DNA of 64,000 bases from Kiloniella majae. GTDB lineage: Bacteria > Pseudomonadota > Alphaproteobacteria > Kiloniellales > Kiloniellaceae. The stretch lies in the NCBI RefSeq assembly GCF_002118315.1, contig NZ_MTSZ01000005.1, forward strand, positions 186,001 through 250,000, written 5' to 3'. The translations under genes were made by a program, and so were the position numbers. The stretch's first letter is position 1, and each line of letters begins with the position of its first letter. The notes beneath the pieces were generated by a model that was not told where the DNA came from, searched no databases, and saw only the letters and a list, made by a program, of their open reading frames with translations. Positions 8,768 through 17,516 of this stretch are shown one piece after another.

Positions 8768-9754
8768 TTAAGTCGCGTTGGGGTGACGAGTGGCGCGGGC
8801 TTCAACACCATTCCCGCCGTATGTTACGGAAACAGGCTCTAACTTTGATGCCTCAAGAGCGCTGCAAATTTCTTCAGCGCTACGAAGATGCTTATAGAAA
8901 TCTGTTACTGTGTCGTGGGTATCAAGGACACACCACTCGCTTAACAGCTTGTTGCCAAGTTGTGGATAGGCATCGTAATAATCTACAAGCGGAGAGATCC
9001 TCATAAGCCATGTCCGCAACATTCTCGCAATGCGGCTTTTCCGCCACAGTAAGCGGTGGAAGAAGACAAAGAACTTTGAAATAGCGACTGCCGTATACGA
9101 CCCTGCTTGCGGGTTAAACTTCAACAGAAACCATCGTAAGATTTTTTTTGGTGGAGCTAGGTCATAGCCATAAGTGTAATGATCAATGATAAGCATTCCG
9201 CCAGGCTTCACGTAAGACGCAAGCGCCCGGATGGTTTCTTCCGGATCCGGTGTATGTTGAACCACACCTATACAAACCACAAAATCAAATGATTGCGCAG
9301 GAACTGGCAGCTTCCGAATATCGCCCTGACAGACGAAGTGGCCCGGATGATCGCCGAAATTTGTAAAATTCGCTTCCACAGCAATCGATAAATCGCACGA
9401 GAACGTTAGCGCCCCACTGCCCAGCAAAATTTCGCTAAATCGGCCAGAGCCACACCCGGCCTCCAAAACTGTTTTGCCGGACACAACCGATAAGTCGCCG
9501 CCTAGACACCGTGTCAATCGATCCCGGCTGATAGTGGTGCCTGAACAAGAGTCAAGCTGTGTCGCGGCGTACCTGTTCCATTGCCAACCAAACGCGCTAG
9601 CATAATTATCTTCGGACACGAACCTAGGAACATTGCCGCGAACCGGAAAGGAACACCCCATCTCACAGCTATAATGTTCTTCAACAGCAGAGGAAGAAGA
9701 ATGCTCCAGCGGCGTTTTGTGTACCGGGCAAATTAGATTTTCTAGTGTGCGCAC
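8768..9754 (-). CDS. SAM-dependent methyltransferase with N-terminal zinc-ribbon-like segment
   Basis: About 328 residues from the GTG at 9754, which has GAGG six bases upstream. A longer frame would start at a TTG at 9829 and overlap the epimerase gene. The N-terminus ICPVHKTPLE and CEMGCSFPV form a Trm112-like Cys pattern. The methyltransferase core has VLEAGCGSGRFSEIL (motif I), then FDFVVCIGVVQHTPDPEETIRALASYVKPGGMLIID, typical of Methyltransf_11. The C-terminal third has aromatic and basic patches. It lies between a wecB homologue and asnB and probably methylates a sugar or lipid-linked intermediate. A similar architecture appears at 16623-17516. Confidence 0.82.
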   Translation of the reverse strand: MRTLENLICPVHKTPLEHSSSSAVEEHYSCEMGCSFPVRGNVPRFVSEDNYASAFGWQWNRYAATQLDSCSGTTISRDRLTRCLGGDLSVVSGKTVLEAGCGSGRFSEILLGSGALTFSCDLSIAVEANFTNFGDHPGHFVCQGDIRKLPVPAQSFDFVVCIGVVQHTPDPEETIRALASYVKPGGMLIIDHYTYGYDLAPPKKILRWFLLKFNPQAGSYTAVAISKFFVFFHRLLWRKSRIARMLRTWLMRISPLVDYYDAYPQLGNKLLSEWCVLDTHDTVTDFYKHLRSAEEICSALEASKLEPVSVTYGGNGVEARATRHPNAT

Positions 9755-9798
9755 TTGTGGCCTCGTATAAGTACTTGAATAAATATTTTGACTGATTA

Positions 9799-10902
9799 TC
9801 AGATTGACTTTGCTATCTTGCGAATACAATCCACGACCCGACTTGCCGTGTTACCATCCCAATTTTCGATCTGCAAGCGACCTGGCATGGGGGATGCTAA
9901 AACGGCCTTCAACTTCTCCAAAAAAGTATCCACTGAGACCAATGTGTTTGTTCCGCGATCGATTGTAATCGGTCTTTCCGTGTTGTCGCGTAGGGTTAGG
10001 CAGGGGATGCCCAGGTATGTTGTTTCTTCTTGGATGCCACCTGAGTCAGTAATAACGGCCCTTGAATTCATAACTAAATTCATAAATCCGATATAGTTCT
10101 GTGGCCCCAGAAGTTCTATTCTAGCTTCGTCTTCAAGTTTTTTCATAAGCCCGAAAGTAACAAGCCTCTCCCGTGTTCTGGGGTGGACTGAAAAAACCAA
10201 CGGCAAGCTTTTGCTGGCTTCAAGCAATCCATCGACCAAAGCGCCTAGCTTATCACGATCATCCACATTGCTTGGTCGGTGCAGAGTAACCAGGCCATAA
10301 TCTTGTGAGGAAAGCCCGAGTTGTTCAACCAGGTCGTATGAAGCGATAGAGCCCGAAAGCATTTCATAAGCATCAATCATGATATTACCGACGAGGCATA
10401 TACTGTCTTTATCAACGCCGCTGGCCAGTAAATGTGCATCGGCATCAGGGCTGGGCGTCCATAGATAATCGGATATTGAATCCGTAATAAGACGATTAAT
10501 TTCTTCGGGCATGGTGCGATCACCGCTTCGCAATCCTGCCTCAAGATGAGCCACAGGCAAGCAAAGTTTTTTTGCCGATATGGCACAGCCCATTGTAGAG
10601 TTTACATCCCCCACAACGATAACAAGACCCGGTGGGTTTTCCAGACACAAGGCTTCATATTTTTTGATGATTTCTGCTGTTTGCTCACCATGTGAGCCAC
10701 CACCAGCGCCGAGATGATATGTTGGATCGGGAAGCTGCAAATCCCTGAAGAAGGAATCCGACATATCAAAATCATAATGCTGCCCTGTGTGAACAATTTG
10801 TGGGTCAGCCCAATCTTCTTTGCTTAAGGCATGATACAATGGAGCAATTTTCATAAAATTTGGTCTGGCTCCGGCAACCAAATGGATGATTATGTTATTC
10901 AT
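9799..10902 (-). CDS. wecB: UDP-N-acetylglucosamine 2-epimerase (non-hydrolysing)
   Basis: 367 residues, full length. It has GARPNFMKIAPL at the N-terminus, HTGQHYDFDMS near 37, LEAGLRSGDRTMPEEINR around 117, LHRPSNVDD near 200 and SGGIQEETTYLGIPCLTLRDNTERP near 290. This is the classical WecB/MnaA pattern, interconverting UDP-GlcNAc and UDP-ManNAc. It differs from the paralogue at 316-1422 (LEAGLRSGDRTMPEE here, MEAGNRCYDDRVPEE there), so the two have separate jobs. It provides ManNAc or a ManNAc-derived donor to the locus. No UDP-ManNAc dehydrogenase is present nearby, so ManNAcA is not obviously made from this window. Confidence 0.9.
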   Translation of the reverse strand: MNNIIIHLVAGARPNFMKIAPLYHALSKEDWADPQIVHTGQHYDFDMSDSFFRDLQLPDPTYHLGAGGGSHGEQTAEIIKKYEALCLENPPGLVIVVGDVNSTMGCAISAKKLCLPVAHLEAGLRSGDRTMPEEINRLITDSISDYLWTPSPDADAHLLASGVDKDSICLVGNIMIDAYEMLSGSIASYDLVEQLGLSSQDYGLVTLHRPSNVDDRDKLGALVDGLLEASKSLPLVFSVHPRTRERLVTFGLMKKLEDEARIELLGPQNYIGFMNLVMNSRAVITDSGGIQEETTYLGIPCLTLRDNTERPITIDRGTNTLVSVDTFLEKLKAVLASPMPGRLQIENWDGNTASRVVDCIRKIAKSI

Positions 10903-10913
10903 GACTTTTTTCT

Positions 10914-12134
10914 TTAAACTACGGAATGCAGGATAGCATCAAACTGGTTTGCGACAACGTTACGGTCATAACGGGCGGATACATTCCGGTGTTCGTTGGA
11001 TACGTGTAGTGTTCCAGTTTTCCATTTTTCGACCATCTGTGTAAAAGCCTCTACGATACCCTCTATATCGTTTGGCTCAAGGGATTGCCACGCGCATTCG
11101 CCAACCAATTGAGCCGAGAAGCCCGACGAAGGCGTTATGCCGATTAATGGCTTTAATGCAACCAGGTATTCGACCAGTTTACTTGGGAAGAACACACTAC
11201 CATCTGAGGGTGCATCGACGATTAAAAGAACATCGCTGTTTTCGATTTCTCTCATACTATCCAGATAACTTCCAAGTGGAATGAAACGTATCTTATCGCT
11301 AAGTCCGCGTTGGCGAGCCATGGTGATGTACTCATTTGACATCCGCCCCATGAAACTAAGCTCAATGCACTCGCTAACATCAATTGGCAATTTATCAAGC
11401 GCATCGAAAAGCGGTTCAGGGGTTCTGGTGCCTGAGAACATGTCGCCGATATAGCTCATTCGCAGCATTTGTTTTTTTACACGGTTTTGCGCATGATCTG
11501 AGAGGACGCGAGAATCATGCATATGCGGGACAACAACAACTTTTTCCCGTAATGCGTTGGGGTACTTATCCATGACAAGATCTACCGTTTTTTCTGTTAC
11601 GAAAACAATCCGATCAGCATTCTCCATAACGGCACGTTCATAGCGCTCCCAACAGGTTCGGATTTCAGTACTGATGGTTGCGTGATAGATGCTATCAACC
11701 CACGGATCACTGAAGTGAGCAATCCATGGTAGGCTTGGGAAATTTTTCTTCAACTCAAGGCCAATAATAAAATCAGCCCAGGGCTGGGCAAAGGTGATAA
11801 TCACATCCGGTTTATTTACCGAAATTTCGGCCTGGGCCTCTTTTAAAGCGCGCCGTGCCCAGTCATGTAAGGGCATATCTTCGAGAACTGGACGGGTCAA
11901 CGTTGCCCAGAATTTGTTTTTCGGTTTGACCGGAATCAAATCATAGCTGGACTCATAGAGTCCTTGCAGGCCAGTATCGACAAAAGTATTATCCCCAAAT
12001 GACATAGCATTACCCGTCACGACACGGCTATCCCACCCCAGATCGGCTAGCCCGGACAATAAGCGCGAGACCTGTATCGATCTTGGGAATAGCAAGGGCG
12101 GCATGGCCCAGGAAACAGCAAGAAGCTTAGGCAT
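10914..12134 (-). CDS. Glycosyltransferase, GT4-like
   Basis: 406 residues with a GT-B organisation. The N-terminal SWAMPPLLFPRSIQVSRLL is typical of GT4 proteins whose first loop follows strand 1. KPDVIITFAQPWADFI and WIAHFSDPWVDSIY complete the first domain. The second domain includes MSYIGDMFSGTRTPEPLFDAL and DVLLIVDAPSDGSVFFPSKLVEYLVALKPLIG, equivalent to the donor-binding helix with E at LVEYL. The gene lies 11 bases upstream of wecB and 18 bases downstream of the second asnB. It acts in repeat-unit assembly in the cytoplasm. Linkage unknown. Confidence 0.8.
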   Translation of the reverse strand: MPKLLAVSWAMPPLLFPRSIQVSRLLSGLADLGWDSRVVTGNAMSFGDNTFVDTGLQGLYESSYDLIPVKPKNKFWATLTRPVLEDMPLHDWARRALKEAQAEISVNKPDVIITFAQPWADFIIGLELKKNFPSLPWIAHFSDPWVDSIYHATISTEIRTCWERYERAVMENADRIVFVTEKTVDLVMDKYPNALREKVVVVPHMHDSRVLSDHAQNRVKKQMLRMSYIGDMFSGTRTPEPLFDALDKLPIDVSECIELSFMGRMSNEYITMARQRGLSDKIRFIPLGSYLDSMREIENSDVLLIVDAPSDGSVFFPSKLVEYLVALKPLIGITPSSGFSAQLVGECAWQSLEPNDIEGIVEAFTQMVEKWKTGTLHVSNEHRNVSARYDRNVVANQFDAILHSVV

Positions 12135-12152
12135 TATAATCCAGTTGTATGT

Positions 12153-14015
12153 TTAGACACGCCATTCCAGCATCCAATGTTCAAGAATGATCAAATTCCA
12201 TAGTCGGTGTTGGTCCAAAATCCCGGCATCCTCTGACAAGCCCAAGGACATTAGCCTGTTTACCTCACTGGGGACAAGATGCTGATGCAAGCGGCATCCC
12301 TTGCCAAGTAAGTCTTTGACCCACTCTTTAAGCTCGTTATTTAGCCAGCCATACACCGGCACGGGAAAACCTTGCTTTCGCCGCGTTATGACTTCATCGG
12401 GAACACGCTCACTGGAAAATCGTCGTAGAATCCGTTTTGTTGTATAGGGGCCATCATGACCTGGGCCAATTTTAATTCGGGCAGGAACGTTCGCCGCCCA
12501 TTCAACAAGCCGATAATCCAAAAATGGTGTTCGCAGCTCCAGCGAATTCGCCATGGACATCTTATCGGCTTTCATAAGTAAGTCCTCAACCAGCCAAGAC
12601 TGACAAAATGCGTATAGCGTTTGATGCAAAGGGTCTTGCTTGCCAAGGCGGCGCAGACTATCGCGGATCTCGCTCTGGCTGTCCTTGAAACCCAGGTTCT
12701 GCCCCATCAGTGTAGTTTTTTCCCGGGCTGTCATATAGTTGGTCATATTGGGTGGTGGCGATGTCCGCCTTTGATCAATCACCTCGCCCAGGCCTTTGTT
12801 AAACAACTGCCCCAGACCTGACTTAAGCCGTTGCGGCCAACTATTATCGCGCTCCCATGCGGCGACACGAAGTCCGAAATCATAGCCCCCCAGAACTTCA
12901 TCACTGCCCTCCCCGGACAGAGCAACCTTAACCTGTTTACTGGCCAACTGAGAGACGTAATGAAGTGGGATCGAAGCTAAATCAGCCAGCGGCTCGTCGG
13001 TATAACGAACGAAGTCAGGTAGAAAGTCGATGAATTCCTTCCTGCCGATAACGATTTCATGATGGTCCGTCCCTAAATAACTGGCGACCTCCCTTGCGTA
13101 GGGCAACTCATCAATCTCCGGGTGACCAGCAAAGCCGACGGAGAAAGTATTTAGCTTATGACCACCGACAGCTCCATCACTCGCAATGGCGGCTACAGCA
13201 GATGAATCAAGCCCACCGCTAAGCATAATTCCAACAGGAACATCCGCCCTCATGCGAAGGTTTACCGCGCTTGAAAACAGGTCCGTAAACTGTGCGTCTG
13301 CTTCTACATCATCAATCTCAGGCACATTTTCTTGATAGGGTATGTCCCAATAGCGTTGGATCGTCGGCGCTGCATCGCCGCGCTTGATTGTTAAAGTGTG
13401 CCCCGGCGGAATCTTATAGATGTTTTTCCAAATCGTGTCCGGGGTAGGAACATAGCGAAGCGTCAGGTAGTCCCAGATGGCTTGCGGGTTGATATCGCGT
13501 TCAACAAGACCTGTGGCGAGAATGGACTTGATTTCAGAGGCAAATAGAAGCCGTTTGCCGTCCCAGTAATAATAGAGCGGCTTAACCCCCATGCGGTCGC
13601 GTGCCAAAACCAGTCTCTGTTCACTCTCGTCCCACAGCGCAAACGAGAACATACCGTTCAAACCGTGGATGCCATCTAGCCCTTTGTGGGTTAGTTGCTG
13701 CAACAAAACTTCGGAATCAGAGGCGGTAGAAAACTTGCAACCTACTTCAGCCAATTCCTGGCGTAATTCCTGATAGTTATAAATTTCGCCATTAAATACC
13801 AACTGCCAGCGTGCTTGATCTGATGACATTGGCTGATGCCCGCCAGCGATATCAATGATACTAAGCCGTCGCATGGCAAGTCCAATGCCATTGCCAACAA
13901 AGACCCCTTCATCATCCGGGCCGCGATGAATAATTGCATCCGTCATGGATGCCAACACAGCCTTGCCCTCGAACCCGGAGATTGTCTCCGTCACATAGCC
14001 AGCAATGCCGCACAT
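12153..14015 (-). CDS. asnB: Asparagine synthase (glutamine-hydrolysing)-type amidotransferase, copy 2
   Basis: 620 residues starting MCGIAGYVTE with the required Cys2. The glutaminase domain has HRGPDDEGVF and VFNGEIYNYQELR. The synthetase domain has LSGGLDSSAVAAIAS (PP-loop) near 265 and SGEGSDEVLGGYDFG near 345. The C-terminal KMSMANSLELRTPFLDYRLVEWA is conserved in the family. This copy is closer to the typical exopolysaccharide-locus AsnB than copy 1 and is not a recent duplicate of it. It directly follows the deacetylase gene (start 14015, next stop 14016). Likely role: amide formation on a sugar carboxylate, or asparagine supply for sugar decoration. Confidence 0.88.
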   Translation of the reverse strand: MCGIAGYVTETISGFEGKAVLASMTDAIIHRGPDDEGVFVGNGIGLAMRRLSIIDIAGGHQPMSSDQARWQLVFNGEIYNYQELRQELAEVGCKFSTASDSEVLLQQLTHKGLDGIHGLNGMFSFALWDESEQRLVLARDRMGVKPLYYYWDGKRLLFASEIKSILATGLVERDINPQAIWDYLTLRYVPTPDTIWKNIYKIPPGHTLTIKRGDAAPTIQRYWDIPYQENVPEIDDVEADAQFTDLFSSAVNLRMRADVPVGIMLSGGLDSSAVAAIASDGAVGGHKLNTFSVGFAGHPEIDELPYAREVASYLGTDHHEIVIGRKEFIDFLPDFVRYTDEPLADLASIPLHYVSQLASKQVKVALSGEGSDEVLGGYDFGLRVAAWERDNSWPQRLKSGLGQLFNKGLGEVIDQRRTSPPPNMTNYMTAREKTTLMGQNLGFKDSQSEIRDSLRRLGKQDPLHQTLYAFCQSWLVEDLLMKADKMSMANSLELRTPFLDYRLVEWAANVPARIKIGPGHDGPYTTKRILRRFSSERVPDEVITRRKQGFPVPVYGWLNNELKEWVKDLLGKGCRLHQHLVPSEVNRLMSLGLSEDAGILDQHRLWNLIILEHWMLEWRV

Positions 14016-14936
14016 TCAGGTCGCGCTCGGGCCCTTGGCCCGCCCCTCTGCCAGGTCAATCAATTGTGGAAACGACAAAGATGGAATTCCTTTTTCGGCA
14101 ATATAATCTATCGCCTTATAAAATGGAGGATTATCGACAACATGGGCCGGGTCGACATAGTAATTCAGCACACCCGGTAAATTGTTATCAAGAAAGTAAT
14201 CGACAGTTTCCTTGAACAGGACGAAAAAATCGTCCTTCAATATCAATTTTTCAACGTCCGACAAATAGTTCCAGGAATCCAGAATTACCTGTGGCGAGCG
14301 GACGGATCCTATGAGCGGAAATTCATAAAGCCCGCCTTCTCGCTTGATCGTCGCTCCGCCTTCATAAGCGATGGGCGGTAGAGTGGTGGAACAATAGCTA
14401 TACCCAAGATCGCGAGCCGTCCGGTAGATCACATCCAGTTGTTCAGGTTTTTGATAGGACCCAAAATGTGGGGCGCGAAAGCCTGTTGGTGAGGCCCCAA
14501 GAACATCAACATTAATACGGTGGCCTTCTCGAATATCAGCGATAACCTGTTCATCAGTGAAAGTTGCATAATCGGTAACACTGAAATATCGAGGACCGCG
14601 ACGCACGGCATGGGGTTGGCCCCCATGGTTCATAAAATGTGCACCATTTTGATACAAGTCGCGATAAATAACCGCACCTTCGGCCAGCTGAGCGCCGGGA
14701 ACGGCGAATGTCGGTATAATCCCCTTATCCATTAAATAGGGAGAAAGTCGTTTTGATGCCTGGGCATCTTCTGGTGTGTCGCAATCGAAAGAGATCACAA
14801 AATATAAACGATCAATTCCGGCAGCTCTGCATTTTTCACTATAGGAAACGAAGATCTGCTTCGCCAAGGTTTGCTCTTTCGAGCCAAATAATTTGGATCG
14901 AAGGGCAGACAAGACCCGCCGGATGGTTTGTAGCAT
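14016..14936 (-). CDS. Polysaccharide deacetylase-family (NodB homology) protein
   Basis: 306 residues. VISFDCDTPEDAQ near residue 48 gives the catalytic Asp and metal-binding Asp, FMNHGGQPHAV near 97 gives the histidines, and TGFRAPHFGSYQ near 155 supplies the Arg of motif 3. This is the TIM-barrel-like CE4 arrangement, with a metal-dependent hydrolase removing N- or O-acetyl groups. No signal peptide is evident, so it would act on a cytoplasmic lipid-linked or nucleotide-linked intermediate. The first 25 residues are basic (LSALRSKLFGSKEQ). Gene order places it between a methyltransferase and asnB, so deacetylation followed by another modification is plausible. Confidence 0.8.
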   Translation of the reverse strand: MLQTIRRVLSALRSKLFGSKEQTLAKQIFVSYSEKCRAAGIDRLYFVISFDCDTPEDAQASKRLSPYLMDKGIIPTFAVPGAQLAEGAVIYRDLYQNGAHFMNHGGQPHAVRRGPRYFSVTDYATFTDEQVIADIREGHRINVDVLGASPTGFRAPHFGSYQKPEQLDVIYRTARDLGYSYCSTTLPPIAYEGGATIKREGGLYEFPLIGSVRSPQVILDSWNYLSDVEKLILKDDFFVLFKETVDYFLDNNLPGVLNYYVDPAHVVDNPPFYKAIDYIAEKGIPSLSFPQLIDLAEGRAKGPSAT

Positions 14937-14951
14937 TATAATTATTTTCCG

Positions 14952-15842
14952 TTACTTTGGCTTGCGAGCTGTAATCCAGAGACTCCATCCCCAACGGCGG
15001 ATCAATGCATTCAACAATGGTTTTGGCATTAAACGTGATGCAAGGAGCGGGAAGAAATGATCAACGATCCCTGCTACATCAGTACCAAAGACCTCTACAT
15101 TGATATCCTCAAATTGGGCAAACAATTCTTCTTTCGCTTCCTTGATCGTTACGGGCCAAGTATGCGGGTTTCCTTCCCTGCGATCACCATCGCCATAACG
15201 ACTGCCCATCTCCAGCGGAGAAAGAACGCGGTGCTCTAGGTTAACAATACCTTCTAGGTACTGCACGATGTATCGAAACAAGAAAGAGTTTCTGTTGTAC
15301 AACATAACACCAACGGTGCCGCCGGGCTCCACAACACGGAAGACTTCGGCCAAGGAGGATTCGATATTTGGGCTATGGTGCAAGACACCCCATGAGTAGA
15401 CATGAGCGAATTTATTATCTTCAAAGGGAAGCGAGCGCCCATCTCCCTCAATAATTTCACCGGGTAAATCGAATGCCTTGAATCGACTTGTCGTTTGCAC
15501 GATTGCGACGGGGTTGAGATCTAGTGCGGTTACTTTTGCTCCCTGCTGCGCCCAGTTCATGGCCATGTAACCCATGCCACAGCCAACCTCAAGAACATTT
15601 TTGCCACGGAATTTTTCGTAATCAAAAATCTTTCCAAAGGTTCCTTTGTCATTATGCAAAGGTAAGTTCCACTGAAAGAAGGTTTTATCGGCCGTTTCGA
15701 AGAATTCTCGAGAGCCGAATTCAACTTTTCTGACGGTTCCATCTGGATCAACGTAGTCTGTAACACCGTGCTCCTGACCATAGGTCATTGGATTATCGGC
15801 CCACCAATCACGGACGGCTGACTTTACGTCTTGATCGCTCAT
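14952..15842 (-). CDS. SAM-dependent methyltransferase (Methyltransf_11 type)
   Basis: 296 residues. The N-terminal VRDWWADNPMTYGQEHG is common in methyltransferases of sugar clusters. Motif I is VLEVGCGMGYMAMNWA near residue 81, the acidic end of strand 2 is VTALDLNPVAI, and motif II/III is FAHVYSWGVLHHSPNIESSLAEVFRVVEPGGTVGVMLY. The C-terminus has hydrophobic and basic segments that may bind a lipid-linked acceptor. It overlaps the upstream gene by 4 bases (15839-15842), so the two are translationally coupled. Substrate unknown. Confidence 0.83.
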   Translation of the reverse strand: MSDQDVKSAVRDWWADNPMTYGQEHGVTDYVDPDGTVRKVEFGSREFFETADKTFFQWNLPLHNDKGTFGKIFDYEKFRGKNVLEVGCGMGYMAMNWAQQGAKVTALDLNPVAIVQTTSRFKAFDLPGEIIEGDGRSLPFEDNKFAHVYSWGVLHHSPNIESSLAEVFRVVEPGGTVGVMLYNRNSFLFRYIVQYLEGIVNLEHRVLSPLEMGSRYGDGDRREGNPHTWPVTIKEAKEELFAQFEDINVEVFGTDVAGIVDHFFPLLASRLMPKPLLNALIRRWGWSLWITARKPK

Positions 15843-16549
15843 TTGCTGCTCCTACCGCTGATAAGGTCAAACACTGCCAGTGCTGTGGCGACGGGAACGA
15901 TTGCCACAGCACTGGCAAATTCCCCTAGGTGAGAGTGAGCAAGGAACCTGCGTTTCGCGAGACTGCCACGTAAGTCGGCATCAAATTTAAAAACCCGCCT
16001 GCGACCATTTATCAAAAGTTTGTGTGATGGACTGGATTTTGCAACGCGCGCGTCAATTTTGTTACACCGCAGTCCAATCGCATCGCAATAGACTAGAATA
16101 ATAGTGTCAAACTTTCCTGCGGCGAGCTCACTCATGTAGCCGGATGTCCATGTGTCATCAGCCAAAAGATTACTTTGTGAGGGCTGTGTGGGAGTGATCT
16201 CTGAAATTGCATCCTTGGATGCGTCAAGATCGAACCCGGCATCAAAATGTAAGGCGATTTCACCATCAACAGTGTTCAGGCTGACAAAATCCTTCACCAT
16301 AGACAGTAAATAGTCTAGGTCACGGGCATTTGCATAGAAATCCCGAAGAAATGCAAAGTTATTAAGGACACGAAGAAAAGGATTTCGCCGCATAACCTTG
16401 CGATAAAAAGATTTTCCTGTTGCCTCCACGCTATCATGGTCGGCTCCGTGATAGGCACACAGAACAAATAATGTGCGCCCGCCTTTGGTCAATAACTCTG
16501 GCTTTAGAACCAGCGTTCGCATTTCGAGAGGGAGGTGTGTTTCGGTCAT
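15839..16549 (-). CDS. Hypothetical protein of the glycan locus
   Basis: 236 residues; I do not recognise a family. The N-terminus includes TLFVLCAYHGADHDSVEATGKSFYRKVMRRNPFLRV, and the middle has DGEIALHFDAGFDLD and FDTIILVYCDAIGLRCNKIDARVAK. This reads like an alternating beta-strand/helix fold and ends in a nucleotide- or product-like INGRRRVFKFD. The C-terminal 40 residues contain FASAVAIVPVATALAVFDLISG, one likely membrane anchor. It overlaps the downstream methyltransferase by 4 bases. No signal peptide. A cytoplasmic, membrane-tethered accessory or transferase role is possible but not demonstrated. Confidence 0.6.
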   Translation of the reverse strand: MTETHLPLEMRTLVLKPELLTKGGRTLFVLCAYHGADHDSVEATGKSFYRKVMRRNPFLRVLNNFAFLRDFYANARDLDYLLSMVKDFVSLNTVDGEIALHFDAGFDLDASKDAISEITPTQPSQSNLLADDTWTSGYMSELAAGKFDTIILVYCDAIGLRCNKIDARVAKSSPSHKLLINGRRRVFKFDADLRGSLAKRRFLAHSHLGEFASAVAIVPVATALAVFDLISGRSSK

Positions 16550-16622
16550 AAATCACAATGCCAGTTATGTTTTTAAGCGTCAGAGAGGAAAGATGCCACT
16601 TTTAGTGCGTGCTTAGCAAAAA

Positions 16623-17516
16623 TCAATTGTTTTCTTTGATCGCCATAATATAAAGCGAGGATGCTTGAGTCGGAATGAAGAGCTTTCCAATTATATCAAA
16701 TAGGTCGTCAAGAATTTTATACTTTCGGACCCGCATATCCCATGTCCAGTCCGGCGGCCCCCATCCAAGATGTTTTACTTCGGTAATAGAAAAACCGGCG
16801 GTGAGGACTTTTTGAGAAATCGTCTCTGCAGTGTAAAAATGAACGTGATCTGTGGATTCAAGGGTTCCTGGAGCGCGCTTGTACGCGAGTTGCCACCACC
16901 AAACACCTTCATTAGGGACACCCAAAACCAAAAGGCCACCAGGCTTTAAAACACGATGGGCAGTCGCAAGTGCGGCGTCGTCATCCTGGATGTGTTCGAG
17001 GACATGGTTGAAGTAAACAATCTCAAAAGTGTTATCGACAACTGGATAATCGAGGATGTTCCCCAAAAAAATGCCAACATTCAGCTTGCGTTCTTTGACG
17101 CGAGCCAGGCGCAAAATGTTGTAATCACTACCCCAGAGTTGCTCTGCATAGTCCGTTAGCCAGGCCAGGTTGTTGCCATCACCGCAACCTAGATCGAGCA
17201 TGGTTTCGGCTTTTTGCTTCCCGCATGAGGAAAGATAGCGTGCTATCGAGTCTTTGACAAAAGATCTGCGTTTTTTGAGATGATGCCGCCACGGGCTCTC
17301 AGCCTCAGCCTTCTGTTCCTCTTCGTACCAAGCCGGGTTGATCGAGCGGGCCTCTGCAAGTTGAGCTTCGTGTTCCTGTGCTTCCTTGACCAAGATGCTA
17401 ATCCCATCTTTAACTAGAAACAGGGTATTGCAGTTCGGGCACGTATACCCCTCCTCAGATAGCTCAAGGGGTGTATGTTGGCAACTTAGACAGTGATAGA
17501 TGGAATGTTCTTTCAT
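16623..17516 (-). CDS. Methyltransferase with N-terminal zinc ribbon
   Basis: 297 residues. The N-terminal CLSCQHTPLE and YTCPNCNTLF form a four-cysteine zinc-ribbon-like module (residues 9-36). The methyltransferase domain has MLDLGCGDGNNLAWL near residue 101 and FEIVYFNHVLEHIQDDDAALATAHRVLKPGGLLVLGVP near 160-198. A C-terminal FIPTQASSLYIMAIKE closes the fold. The zinc module plus SAM domain resembles 8768-9754. The gene overlaps the upstream glycosyltransferase by 4 bases (ATGA). It is likely to modify a sugar in the repeat unit. Confidence 0.83.
   Translation of the reverse strand: MKEHSIYHCLSCQHTPLELSEEGYTCPNCNTLFLVKDGISILVKEAQEHEAQLAEARSINPAWYEEEQKAEAESPWRHHLKKRRSFVKDSIARYLSSCGKQKAETMLDLGCGDGNNLAWLTDYAEQLWGSDYNILRLARVKERKLNVGIFLGNILDYPVVDNTFEIVYFNHVLEHIQDDDAALATAHRVLKPGGLLVLGVPNEGVWWWQLAYKRAPGTLESTDHVHFYTAETISQKVLTAGFSITEVKHLGWGPPDWTWDMRVRKYKILDDLFDIIGKLFIPTQASSLYIMAIKENN

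Noticed and set aside
8404-9006. Plus-strand open frame of 200 codons
   Set aside because: It lies antisense across the asnB and methyltransferase genes, both with strong motifs. The translation has no recognisable domain.
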